Shown here: positions 37,705-49,495 of the stretch, in pieces | Numbering within the stretch: position 1 is the stretch's first letter | Layout: every line of letters starts with the position of its first letter | Source of the DNA: Citrus sinensis | Taxonomy: Eukaryota > Streptophyta > Magnoliopsida > Sapindales > Rutaceae | Direction of reading: 5' to 3' | DNA length: 64,000 nucleotides | Assembly: GCF_022201045.2 (NCBI RefSeq) | Contig: NC_068562.1 | Location: 7,298,001-7,362,000 of the forward strand | Made by a program: the position numbers and the translations under genes | Notes under the pieces: generated by a model | The model's database searches: none | Seen by the model: only the letters and a program-made list of their open reading frames with translations | What the model was told of the DNA's origin: nothing

Positions 37705-38402
37705 AACTTGACTTTCTCAAACGAACTTTTTCTCAAATTACACCACCCTCGGATTAACTAATAATCACACAATTTTTTGTCATATTATTTGTTGATATAA
37801 ACTGATATGCATGGCATGAGAATATTAGTAAAAAATAATAATAACAAAATAGTGAAAACAAATTATGTAACACCCATTTTCTATACAAAGTGTTCGTGTA
37901 AGTAACCAATTAAAAAAAAACATATAAACAAGGATGGAAAGACAGAAAAGGTGATAAGGGTAATCAGAAAGCAATACAGGCAACGATTCCCTTACCGCCA
38001 GTGGCTTCTCGCGTGCCGTAGCCAGTTTCTGAACTTTTAGCCTCAATTACAAGCACAGCATCAAGTTCCAAGACATTGCATAATGCATATTTTCAGTATG
38101 AACTTGCATTCGGAATCTTTCATAATTTGGGAAACTCCACTGTGGCCTATTTCTCCTTCATTATACTTTTTCTTTTTCTTTTCTATTTTTTATTAAAAGA
38201 AACCCTCCTCATTTGGCCACTTCCATTCGTCTCTGCCATTCCAACATCTACATATCAATAAATAAATAAATAAAAATGAATTTATTGATTAAGTTTTAAT
38301 ATGTTGGAAATTATGTGTTTTTATTTATCTATTAAAATTTATATTGTTTATCTGTTAATAAACTCTCATATAATTAAAAATGAAGATGTCCTTATTATTG
38401 GA

Positions 38403-38403
<1 letters not shown>

Positions 38404-38456
<53 letters not shown>

Positions 38457-38457
38457 A
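38404..38457. repeat. Compound (AT)n(GT)n microsatellite
   Basis: About 17 AT units pass directly into about 9 GT units; a typical compound dinucleotide repeat. Confidence 0.97.
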
Positions 38458-39297
38458 TAAACTTATCTTTTATTAATTTTAGTAAAAGATAAATTATGCA
38501 GCAATATTTAAAAGGTCTAACAGCAGTCAAAAAATTTATTACCCAAAAAACATTAACTAGAATGAAAATTTTGGAACGAATGCTCTGCACAGGTGTGCCA
38601 CCGGCATCACTTTCATGGTCTTTTTTTTTTTTTGAAAAAAAAAATTAATCATGGTCTTTATTATTAAAAATTTGTCTTGAAAACTTTACGTGAAAGGAGG
38701 GTGGATTGATGGGACAAGAGAGAGCAGCAGCGAGCCTGGTTTCTCTTTTAGATCATTTAATCGGAAGGTAAATGGCACTTTTGTGCTGTCAAATTTTGGA
38801 CACACTGCGAACGGACTGCATGCGATGATGCTATGTGGCTTTGTTCAAAACATGAAATTGGATCCTGCCAATTACCTAAACATGCATGCTTCTAACTTCA
38901 CTCTCTCTCCCATGTGAACTTTTTGGCTCCTTCTCATGGGGTTTCTAATTTCTGATTGTCATTTTTGCAGAAGGAAAGAGTCAAAACTTGGGTGAATCGT
39001 TTGCCCCCATCACGTAAGGTAAAATGTTTAAACAAGTCATCAAGCAAGAAATGAACTTGGTTTTGCACAATGGCGTTAGCATTTCAAATAATTCTACCAT
39101 ATTAATCTGGTGGGTTAAATTTTATGCTCTTTAGAAAAACCTCAACTTTTACAATGTCCTCACCAATTTTTAGTTCATGCATACTGTTCGTCTCGGCTTG
39201 GGCTCGTGCTTCAACACAGAATGGGCTGAATATGTGTGATTCTAGTCCGGCCATGTCTTTCTCGGCTGGTTCTATTTCCCTAGAGAGTGGAGCTTTA

Positions 39298-39732
39298 ACA
39301 CCCTTTAAAAATCTTTATAAGTTGTAGCACCCTTTTTAAACATTATTTCTTAAAATATTCCCAATTTAATTTATAAAGTACCAATTCATATATTAAAATT
39401 AACTATCAATTCCATGAAATTTATCCCCAAAAAAAATCTTTTTAAATTGCATACAAATCCTAAAATATTTATCTTAAATTTTTTTCTTATTATAAAATTT
39501 CTTTCCTCATAATTCCAATCTCTTATAATTTTTTCAAAAAAATTATTTTGAATTAAAATTTAAATATAGATTATAAGAATGGGATGATTGTAAAATGCTT
39601 GTTAAAAAGAAAAATTTTATCTAAGTTTTTAATTGAATTTCCATTCAAAATAAGGAATGAATTAATTTGCATTAAATTATTCAAGTAATTTTCATTCAAA
39701 AAGGGATTTTAAGACGAATTTTGAAGGGTGTC
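39298..39732 (+). repeat. MITE-like dispersed repeat, copy 2
   Basis: Ends are short inverted repeats: ACACCCTTTAAAAATC on the left and, on the opposite strand of the right end, ACACCCTTCAAAATTC. The interior aligns with 30.30-30.79 kb in the same orientation. Non-coding and AT-rich; a non-autonomous DNA element is the best guess. No clear target duplication was found. Confidence 0.55.
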
Positions 39733-40418
39733 AAAAGGCCTAGTCTTTCCTAAAAATAATAAGTTGAATACAATGTGCCGATACATTAATAATTTAATAT
39801 TGCAAAGGAGATTTGGCACTTTTTCGCATATAGTATTTAGATTTTACCACTTATTCTTTTATAGTTTATAATACCAAATAACAGTAATACTAGCCTTATA
39901 AAGTCTAAAAAAATAAATTATCAGTTTTTAACTAAAATATAATTTTTATAACATTATCTTTTTCATGGATAAAAATCAATCTCAATCGCTAAAACATCAC
40001 ATATTTATAACTTTATAAATTTATTAAATCTGTTTGGAATTGAGGTTGGACAACTGTAACTTAAAAACTACATTGTTAAAGTGCTTTGTAAACATTACTT
40101 GTTGTAGTTTAGAAAGTAAATTGAATTGATTTTATACTTTTATAATGAAAAATCTATTATGAGAAATCTAATATATCTTTAATAATTTTTTAAAAATTAT
40201 TATTTAAAAATTATATAACTACAAACTATTAACTTTTATTTTATAGTTACGGTTTTTTTTTTCACAACAGCCGTAACACCTCAATTTCAAACAGTGCCTC
40301 AGAGAAAAAAGAGGAAAAATCATGATTTTGAATCTTTTAGCCATAGGTCAAGTAATATACATACATATATATAGTTAAATAGTAAATGATAGTAAATAAA
40401 CTAATTTATTTATAATAT

Positions 40419-40568
40419 GACAAATGTTAAGTTACAGGCGAATGTAACTTACAGCTCATTTAAAACAAGTAAATAGTAGTGAACAGACAGTGAGACCCAC
40501 ATGAATTTTGTATGGATTGTAATTTTGTATGGATTGTAAGTTACACGAATTGTAACTTAGTAGGACCC
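40419..40568. mobile_element. 150-bp foldback MITE, 9-bp TSD (one mismatch)
   Basis: Flanked by TTATAATAT (40410-40418) and TTATAATAA (40569-40577). The arms are inverted: TAAGTTACAGGCGAATGTAA on the left, and on the other strand of the right arm TAAGTTACAATTCGTGTAA. The right end (complement GGGTCCTACTA) resembles the GGATCCTACTA end at 25930, and both interiors have ACCCACA near a C/AACAG..AGTG block, so it looks like a diverged family member. An internal 18-bp direct repeat TTTTGTATGGATTGTAA is also present. Confidence 0.65.
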
Positions 40569-41890
40569 TTATAATAATAAAGGAAGGGATTCCTGTCCAT
40601 ACACTTTATAAAAATATTTTTTTTCATATAAATAAATAGAAGTGAATCTAATCATTTTAAATTCAAATATTCATATTGTCCATTGTAACCTGGATATCCG
40701 CCGAGCCGGGGCATACCATAACTAATGGAGGAGTACCCAAAAAATTCGGATTTGTGATGTGGGGAGAAACTAATAATACCACACACGATTAGCTAAAGAA
40801 AACTCTTGGAATGAGGGGCCTCAACATCATATCATATTAGAATGCAAACACGACGAGAATGTCATGGATCAGGTGATCACGTGATCAGGTTTGTTTAAGG
40901 ATCAGTGATGGGCCCAAAGCCTAGAGTCCCAACCCAAGATTGCCGAATCATTTGGCCCACATTTGTTAAGATCAAGCGGTGATCCAATACACTTGTGGCA
41001 AGTGCCTACATGTCAAATTTATGCTTTGACAAATAAAACCAAGGGTTGAGCAAGCTCAGCTGAGAATTTGCGAAAAACACGTCCTAAAAATAAGATTCTC
41101 CCTCTATGCTAAAATCCAATGCAATCAATCTAACGGCAATCTACATCGATGACACCTCCAATTCGACCCAACCGTTTAAGCCCGCATACTCTTTCTCTCT
41201 TTCTTTTTACATTTGGAAAATGGAAATAATAAAAGCAAACACATTGTCGCTGTCTTTTATATCTCTTAAGAAAATGAAAATAAAAATAAACCTTAGTCTC
41301 CTAATCTAATAATGAATTTTCATTTTCCTACCAACTCATTTTGAGTCTTTTGACCTTTTCCACTAACCGACCCCTCCCAAAAAAAAAAAAAAAAAGGGAA
41401 AGGGAAAATTTCTCAAACTATAGAGATTCAAAGACGATTTTCATCTTTTTGTTTCTCAACTGCGACATCGTTTACATTTTTGAGATATCAAGGAATTTTG
41501 GACAGAACCCATGTGAGTCAGGTTCTTTATTCTTCACAAGAACAAGGAATCTCAAGCACCCAGATTCAAAAGTTCAATCTTTTGCCCCATCCCTAATTCC
41601 TTTTCTGTTCGAAATCTTTAAATAGCGCGAGAGAAGAGGGAATTAGAATTTTGGGGCCATACCCATTTGAACTTCTGTTTTTGTTCTTTGAGGGAACAAG
41701 AAATCAGAAATACCCAGATGCAAGAACCAACCTTAATGGCCAAACCCTTGTTTTGTTTAGCATAATCTTTGAGGAAACCCTTTTTTTTTTTTAATTGGGG
41801 GAGGAATTCAAGAATTTTGGGAACAAAGCAAAATCTTGATTTCTCTTAAAGCCGTCTTTGTTTTTAAAACATTTGGTGGTTGTTTGTTTA

Positions 41891-42451
41891 ATGGAACCAT
41901 CATTATCACCAATCTTGATAACTCTAGGCCTTGTTTTCACCATTTTCGCTTTTATTGTCGAGTCAGATGCACAAAGGGAAGTCGCAATGGCCCAACGGCC
42001 ACCTGCGCATCCGCGTCCAGCACTACCACCGCCTGGGACTCGTCCACCACCGGCATCGCCATCCCCAACTTCTGTTCTTCCCCAGCAGAGGCCACCCCCT
42101 CAGGCACCAACTTTTCTTCCTCCCCAGCAGAGGCCACCCCCTCAGCCATCAACTTTTCTTACTCCCCAGCAGAGGCCACCCCCTCAGGCATCGACTTTTC
42201 TTCCTCCCCAGCAGAGGCCAACCCCACCTCCATCCCCTAATAGATTCAACAATAAATCATCCGATAATGCCTCTAATCGAAGGCCGCCACCGCAGAAGAA
42301 ACATCGGCACTCCATAAATACTGGGAAAAAGATTGGATTGTTGTTTGCTGGCGTTGCTGCAATTTTGCAAATTGGTGTTGTAGGCTTCTTGGTTTTCAAG
42401 AGAAGGCAGCTTTTAAAGATCAACGACAGATACGATAACTACTCTTCTTGA
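41891..42451 (+). CDS. Small proline-rich, extensin-like membrane protein
   Basis: Single-exon frame of 186 residues from ATG 41891; the frame extends 11 codons upstream to 41858, but the later Met directly begins a signal-like hydrophobic stretch (ILITLGLVFTIFAFIV, about 8-25). The middle (about 30-125) is Pro/Gln-rich with four 14-residue repeats of the type LPPQQRPPPQxSTF, typical of cell-wall hydroxyproline-rich proteins. Residues about 146-166 (GLLFAGVAAILQIGVVGFLV) form a second hydrophobic segment followed by FKRRQLLK, consistent with a type I membrane protein with a short cytosolic tail. I infer a wall-membrane contact role; no enzyme domain is present and no named orthologue is certain. 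Confidence 0.75.
   Translation: MEPSLSPILITLGLVFTIFAFIVESDAQREVAMAQRPPAHPRPALPPPGTRPPPASPSPTSVLPQQRPPPQAPTFLPPQQRPPPQPSTFLTPQQRPPPQASTFLPPQQRPTPPPSPNRFNNKSSDNASNRRPPPQKKHRHSINTGKKIGLLFAGVAAILQIGVVGFLVFKRRQLLKINDRYDNYSS
42081..42240 (+). repeat. 42-bp tandem repeat inside the proline-rich gene
   Basis: Units begin at 42081, 42123, 42165 and 42207 with CCCAGCAGAGGCCA and keep the frame (14 codons each). The fourth unit is altered after CCAACCCC. Confidence 0.9.
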
Positions 42452-45400
42452 ACTTTTGTTATATAGGTCTCTTGAGTTTTATCGTATCCATTCATCAATT
42501 CTTTTGTTCTGGAGAGGTAAATTTCAATGTGGAAATGAGAGAGCATTGTAGCTGTCGTGAGATTTGTATTCTTTGATGAATTGCTAAGAGAGAGGCAAAA
42601 TGGATCGATGGGTACATATTGCGGAATGATTGTGGAGTATAGGTGTCTTCATTTGGGTCCCTATGGTTCTCTGTAAATGGGTAATTGTTGATTGAAATTT
42701 CTCATGATCTTGTTGGTATATTGTTCTTTTTCACTATGTAATTTATTTACACTTTATGATTCAAGCTGGAGAAACATGGGTTCTTGAATTTTTGTCTACT
42801 AACTGCAAAGTCGGATATTATTAAAGGATACAATGACAATGTTTAGGCACTTTCTACTAAATGCCTGCAAGGAACTTTTCTTTGGCTTCATGTCTTTGTT
42901 GTGGTTTAGCTTAGTTTCACACTTATTAGCATGATGGAAAATATGCTAGTGGTTTGTTGGCTGATGACTTGCCCTACAGTGATCTTGCTCTCTGATTTCA
43001 CATTCATGTACTGCTAAGAATTTTCCTGTCCATCTGCATTTTCTTTTTCTGCATCTAACAGATGCAAATTGAATGTGTGGCTGCAATATGGAGAGCCAAT
43101 AAGCTTGATTAATTGAAATCTTCTTGGTGAGCTTTGTGATTAGAGGCCATAAGTATTAAGGTACAGTAATGGGACTCTGGGATTATATGTGTTGGGGGCA
43201 ATAGTTATTTTGCCCATAAATGGCCAATGCATATTTGGTATGATGCATTTGGGGATGGAATAGAACTACTTCTAGTATCTTCTCGAGCTTCTTGCTTATG
43301 TTGATGCATTTATTCTAGGCCATATATGTGCCTTCGCTCTTCATAGGGGTTCTTGCTACTTGCTTAGTTTCTTCCTTTTAATTTTTTCTGTTTTTGGTTT
43401 GTCTACTTTCTTTCGGCTTTTCTTCTGTGTTAGCTATGTGCTAAACTGTGTGCATGTTTTGATGCTTTTGAGTCTGTTTACTATCACTGAAACAGTTAAG
43501 AGCCTAAACGGCTAAACATCGTATTATCCACCGATCTATTATATAGATGAAAACATCCGTGCCTTTTGTGTTGATTCTGGCTTTGGAAATGCAATTGCAT
43601 TGTTTTGTTATAAATGTTATTTCTCATACTGGAGCAAGAATTTGGCTCTTTTTTGTAGATGCATTCATGATTTTCATTGTATGATTTATTGAAACAAGAA
43701 AATCTTAATTAGTCATTATGGGTTTTTCTTGTCTATAATCTTTGATAAGATGTAAAGTGGTTGTGAGTATTGAGCCTCAGGGTGGAGAAGTTGTAGGCCG
43801 TACTGATTTGTGAGGTACTGTTTATTGGAGTATTTAGCCTTAGGGTGGACTGTTTATTTTCATTCCGGGTTTACTACAGAATGGGAACTTCTGTTGGAAA
43901 TAGGACAGACTATTTATCATGCTAAAATTAGCCATGTAATGCAGTGGAAATTGTCTTTACACATTTTTTTTTTTGTTAATTTCTCTGTTCTTCAAGTTTT
44001 CTGCTGTTCTGTTAAGAGTAATTCCCATTATTGATTGTCGGGCTACCTTCCTCAACAATCATCGTCTTTTCGATCAGTGATAGTAGCAGTCTTGAGCATA
44101 AGATGTTTGAAGTCTTGCAAATCTGTGCAGGTGTGACCGGTTGAAACATCATGCATGCAATTTGGGTGTGCCTTACTATGTTACAGCCACCCGTATTCTG
44201 TTACTTTAATTACATTTAAAGGAAAACTTGGGAATATGACAGAAAAGTCAAGGAAAAACTTGGTTAGATGTTACATAATAGCGGTTGCACTGTTAGATTG
44301 AGCCACCGTCCGCTATAAATTCTATAATAGCTGCTGAAAAATTGGGTTCTTAAAATACTGACTCTGGCCAGATTTGAGTTGGAAAGAGAGGGCATATCAT
44401 GCTGCCCATTTATCATTGTCTGGCACTGATCTGGAACTGAACTTTAGACAAGGATGTATAAACTTTTAGGTATTGTATGTAAATCTGTGAAGAAAATGTA
44501 GGTAAAGACTAAAGATTTTGATTATTGAAAAGAATGTATTTGTGTTTTAAATAAATAGCTGGGGTTTGTTAAACCTAACTTTTTACAACGCAGTCCAGCT
44601 TACATTAGTTTCCTTTTTTTTTTTTTAACATAATTTATTTTCTTAATACTTCATATTAAAGTCTACAGAGATTTACAATATGAAATCCGCTGTTAGGACT
44701 CACTCTATATTATATGATATCTACTATGATACTGTTGATTTATGTTCTTACACGAGTTGAGGTCGCTAATTCATTTGCCATTATGGTAACAGCTCTGGTT
44801 ATGTCTGATTGCATTCAGAGCCATGTTTAGAAAAATGTTAAAATGCAAGGATTTATCAACCGTTAATGTTCATTCATGTGAAGTTGTAAACAGTAGACTA
44901 CTTTAGGTGAAATGTCCTTTTAGTCCAGGCATGACGGAAATATTCGAACAAAACCATTTATATTTCCCGTATTTTTACAGGTAGCACCAAATCGAGGGGC
45001 TTTTCGGTAATTTAGTAAATACCGTCAATGATACTTTAAGTAGGGGGGGATCCATTTGTCAAGTGAAGTTACGACATTGACGCCGCAATCACCGCAGTCC
45101 AAGGGCTTTTAAGGAATATAATTAAAGTTCGGTTATATTAGAACCGTTCTAAAATAGAACACGATCAAGATCAAAATTATGATGTATTTTTTTATTATTT
45201 ATTATTTTGTGTGTAGTTGTGATTTTGAAAAAAATATATTTTTTTAAGTAGCCTTTTAATGCATTCGTTTCAATTAAATTTATTTCAAGATCATTTTTCC
45301 AACCTTTGTTTAGGGTCATACTTCAAATTAAATATATCTTCTTAAACTTAAATTTATAGTGTCTTGTTATCACTGCTGCGAGACCAACCAATTAGAATGT

Positions 45401-47047
45401 CCTTTGTGGTTTAGAGAATCGCTTTTACAATTCGAGCAAAATTTGCCAAGATCTTTGCTTAGAAAGGATGACGCTTTTCTACAGCTTTTTGGGTAGCAAC
45501 AGCAAAGTCGAATCCAATCACAGGACTTTAAAGGAACTAACAAAATGATTTTTTTCTTTTTTCCCCGAATTCATTACACTCTATATCTATTACGATCTGA
45601 AGTCTACTGGGGAATCTAAATACATGCATTTGTAGTATTATCTACCAAATAATTATCGAGATCAGTTCAGAAATTTATTCCTACAAATATTTGGAAAGAG
45701 GATATGTGCACGTTTCTTATTATTCCCCGAAATCTTGTTAACAAAAACAAAAAATAATTCTGCTAATCTCGTTAAAATATATCCTTCATTTTTTGTAAAC
45801 TTCAGCTTACTTTGAAAAGTTTCAAATACTGTCATCTCAAGTTCAAACTGTTTGATGACTCCGTTTACATTGACTGTTGACCCTTTAGACCGATATACAA
45901 ACCCATGTTCCCTTTGTACTCTGACCAGTTCAAAGAAAAGACAAAACTTCTGAAATTCACTGTTAAAGATAAAAAGCTTGAGTTCAGTGGAGTTGGCAAC
46001 AGCAGTCAGCAGTGGCATCACAAAAGATGGAAACAGGAAAAAGTACTTTCATCCTTTTGAAAAGTTTAAATTAATTAAGAAAATACATTTCAAAAATGGT
46101 TAAAAATTTATAATTCATTAAGGAGAAATCTCAAGGACATTGATCAGCAGCTCTACGGACTCACACTAAATTTTTAGAAACACTCTTTACATTGGAAGCT
46201 ATGAAGTGACTTGATTGTGATCCGCAACTGATCAAAGACAATAATCTAAGGATTTAATCCATATGTAAGGAGTGACATTTCCTTGAATAAGCGAAGAGGA
46301 ATCTGAGATAGTTTTATACGCTAACTAGACCTACTTTTGAGTACGAAGCCCAAACTAGGTAATGTATAAGCATTATCTACTTAGCTGTTAAGCCAAGCTC
46401 TCCACAAAATTTCGTTGAATGGGTACACATATTATTGCTTATCAATTCGGGCTCATATACTGTGATGCGTGTTCATGTTTATATCCACTCAAATTAATCA
46501 TGAGAAGATAATATTCATGAGGAATGATTGAGAAATTTATATCCTGATGTCTGAGATATCTAGACCAAGTAAAAATCATTGCAGATGCTCCCTGCTGGGT
46601 CCCCATGTGTGGACTGGACTATGATATGATCAGAAAACAAACAAAAGTGAAATAGTGAAACTGTAATTGTAGGGGTTTCGGGGACCCTGAGGCATACAAA
46701 AGATGCTTCCACTCAAACAAGCAAAAAAAGTTCTACAAATCCCAAACATGTTTCTTTTTAGGGAAGAAGAGAAAATTAAGTATCAAGAAAGCAAAAGATA
46801 GATCTAAAGATTAAATCCTCCTGGCATGGCCCCCTCCACTATCATTCACAAATTTAAAAGCAACGTAAATTAAGCCCTTTCCCATCCACAACTTCAACAA
46901 TAAGGCTGTGACCTCCAGCTGGGACTCTTTTTGATACTGTATAATTGTCTATTATTGAGACTTGATCAGCTATCTGCAAGAAAAAAATCTTAAGTTGAAA
47001 CGACAAAAATTGGAACAGAAAATAGTAAATAGGAATGGATTATTGAA
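42452..47047. other. Intergenic region, proline-rich gene to GRF
   Basis: About 42452-43100 is likely 3' UTR of the proline-rich gene. The rest shows no coding domain. A minus frame of 119 codons at 45662-46021 has no recognised family. 46800-46985 lies just past the GRF stop; a segment starting ATAGCTGATC (46975 downward, minus) after CTTGCAG could be a last GRF exon or 3' UTR. Confidence 0.6.
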
Positions 47048-48498
47048 TTAATTACCTGAGTGGATTCTGGAATTGGAAGAAAGATCAAGCCAAGAGTCAG
47101 TGCTCTTTGGTGGCCATTCCCCAAAGAAGTGGTGGAGTGGCTTTTGCGTTTTATCTTCATTTTCAGCCTTCACGACTGTTCTTTCTGTTGCTGCTGATGA
47201 TTTGAAGTCAGTGCCCAAAACAAAGCAATGCTGCTGCTGCTGTTGTTGCTGTTGTTTTATAGAGTCAGAAAAGCTTTGAAACTGTGAATGATGAGGGTAT
47301 GTTTTATTATAGGAACCATCAATTGTGACCAATGGCCCCGGACATGAATCTTGAAAGCTTCTAATACTCCCTGAAGCTTCTGGAAAGAAAGCTCTCTCAT
47401 CGACTGCACCTTCCCTTATTCCATGAAAGTTATAACTACTAGCGAAAGAAACAACATCCTCAAGTTAATTAACAAACCTCAAAGCTAAAGAGAGATAAAA
47501 CCAAACCATGCTGTTGTGTTTTGTCTCCTACAACACAAACCTGTAATCTTTGTCGGTCTGAGAACAGGATCCAGAGTCCAGAAAAAGATGACGGGTAGTC
47601 ACGTTATCGTGAATTGAGAAACTAGAAGAACCAGGGGGCCTTGAAGATGAAGAAGAATGAGGACAAAGAAGAGGGTTAATGTGAGCACAACTCTTTTGAG
47701 ATGGATCTTGATAGGCATAGAGTTCAGGAGAAATGGAAGAAGATGGAGAGAATGGGTAAGAAGAAGAAACAGAAGAGATTGGTGTGTTAATGGAAAGTTT
47801 TTTATTGAGTGATGGAGAAGGGTTAGGGTTAGGGTTTGATGCTGTGGATGATGATGATATATTTGGAACTGATGAAGAAGTGAGTGCTTGTGCTTCCACA
47901 GGCTTTCTTGAACGGTTTCTGCCTCTATGCATGTGTCTTTCACAGTACTTGGAATCTGGGTATGCTTCTTTTGAGCATCTCCATTTTTTGCCATCTGTTC
48001 TTCTGCATCTTCCAGGTTCTGGGTCTGCTTTTCTGCCAAAACCCACCTGAAAACAACCCCACCCGACTGCACCAACCAAAGTCCCATCAAAAGCTTTTTT
48101 TGGAAAAATAAAATAAAATCATTTCAACTCAAAAATTATTTAAAAAATTAATCCAACAAAGAATATGAAAATATAGGCCTAACACAAATTTGGGTGCATA
48201 GATTTGAGCTAGTTCGTCAACAAAATTTAATGGATATACTAAGAAAAGAAAGGAGGAAGGTGTCTGTTTACTTACCATGTGGAGCCTGAGGAGGGAAGAG
48301 ACTTGAGACCAATGAAGAATCCAAGCTTCTTTTGACAGAGTAGATGAGTTCAGGTGGAATAGGAACTCCTGACACCATGTACTTGAAGATGAGAGCTTGG
48401 TGTTCAAGTTCTTGCAATTGTGTTGGGGTGAAGGGAGACCTAATTATACTATGATCTCTTGCACCGCAGCTTGTTGTTGCACCTCCAACAGTCATCAT
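47048..48498 (-). CDS. GRF5: Growth-regulating factor (GRF5-like)
   Basis: Plant transcription factor that, with GIF co-activators, promotes cell proliferation in leaves. Minus-strand exons: 48498-48276, 48066-47541, 47438 (or 47435)-47048; 379 or 378 residues. The QLQ domain is at about 21-56 ([20 protein letters not shown]), the GIF contact. The WRC domain is at about 88-130 ([20 protein letters not shown]) with the C3H ligands C95, C105, C116, H119 and a basic nuclear signal GRNRSRK. Ser- and Gln-rich stretches and a GRF5-like C-terminus [20 protein letters not shown] follow. The miR396 site lies in the WRC exon. Start is MMTVGG; an upstream in-frame Met (48561) lies in leader and lacks family resemblance. 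The stop may be GGTAATTAA within an alternative donor (CAG|GTAATT). Neighbouring ATG12 lies 26 kb away, as adjacent genes in Arabidopsis. Confidence 0.92.
47895..47915 (-). promoter_or_regulatory. miR396 target site in GRF mRNA
   Basis: The mRNA strand reads CGTTCAAGAAAGCCTGTGGA here, encoding RSRKPVE just after the WRC domain. It pairs with miR396 except for the single bulge known for GRF targets. Cleavage or repression is established for the family. Confidence 0.9.
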
Positions 48499-49495
48499 CT
48501 TTGGAAGAGTGGGAAAAGATATATAGGAGGAGATGAAGAAATTCAAAGGAAGGATATTCAATGAAAAACCGACAACAGCAAGAAGAATGGAAGATTTTTA
48601 TTAACAAAGTTAAGAGATGAGATCAGAGGCCGATAGAAAGAGGCGTTGTTCTTGTTGGGCTACTGCTGCTGCTGCTGCTAGTTTTGAAGGATATTTTTGC
48701 CGAGTCCATTGGTTGCAGAATCTTCTTCTGTGCATGGATGAAAACTAATGGCTCTGATGCTACTACTGCTGCCACCTCCCTTTCTCTTTCTTTCTCTCTC
48801 TTGAGTACTGAGAGAGTCTGTTCTTATTATGACTGCAACCACTGTGGCTTCTGCCCTGCCCTTGTCTCTGACATCTTTACAGAAATCCATAAACAAATGT
48901 ACAGTAAAACAAGTAATATTAAATACAAACACAGCCTATACTCTTATCCGTTGTACCTTTAGGTTTAGGTTTGGGCTTATGTATACATAAACTTGTGCCT
49001 ACATTGCACTCTCTTAAATTAACATTGAAGGTCACACCTTTTTTCTTTTCTTTTCTTTTTTTAAACAGGAAGACATGCCTTTTATTCAAAAGGTCAATAA
49101 TAGCTAATGATACAATTTTATGTAGGCAGAAAAAATAATTAAAACTCATGTCTTAATTAGGATCATACTTAATCATAAAATATAATTACGTACACTGTAA
49201 AATTGTACATTCGAAAAGAGAATAAATGACTCTACGCATTAAGATTTTGTGAGATAATAAATTTTTTTATTTAGATTATAAATTATATCTATCAAAAGAA
49301 AATATCAAATTATATAAATATATCTTTTTGTACTTTGAAATATATATATTTGATCGTTTAAATATGATTTCAATAATAATTAAAAAAAAACTAGTGTCAT
49401 AATGGTCTTTTATTTTGCTGTCCCAACATCATAGTCCTGGAAATGAGTGCCGTGATATTATTTGAAGCTGTTTAAATTTTGTACCGACGCTTATT
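48499..49495. other. GRF upstream region
   Basis: Leader and promoter of the GRF gene. A CTG/CAG run sits at about 48664-48679 and a CT-rich tract at about 48778-48800. AT-rich DNA follows. No other gene is seen. Confidence 0.6.

Larger units (their letters stand above)
35378..41890. other. Intergenic region between AIL gene and proline-rich gene
   Basis: No gene is supported. The first few hundred bases are AIL 3' UTR. 35850-37100 has mixed composition with short frames but no recognisable domain. Two long dinucleotide runs (37.6 and 38.4 kb), a dispersed repeat (39.3 kb) and a foldback element (40.4 kb) follow. 41100-41890 is presumably promoter and leader of the proline-rich gene, with an A17 run at about 41379. 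Confidence 0.6.

Noticed and set aside
41931..42317. Two further long plus frames across the proline-rich repeats
   Set aside because: The 42-bp repeat keeps all three frames open; only 41891-42451 has a signal-like start and membrane segment.
44600..44830. Possible fourth SINE after the T run at 44613
   Set aside because: No convincing A or B box and no flanking duplication were found.
45662..46021. 119-codon minus frame
   Set aside because: No domain, no splice context and no leader features; chance is likely, so it is mentioned only in the gap entry.
47599..48090. 163-codon minus frame overlapping the GRF exon 2
   Set aside because: Shadow of the GRF frame; the WRC domain is in the neighbouring frame.
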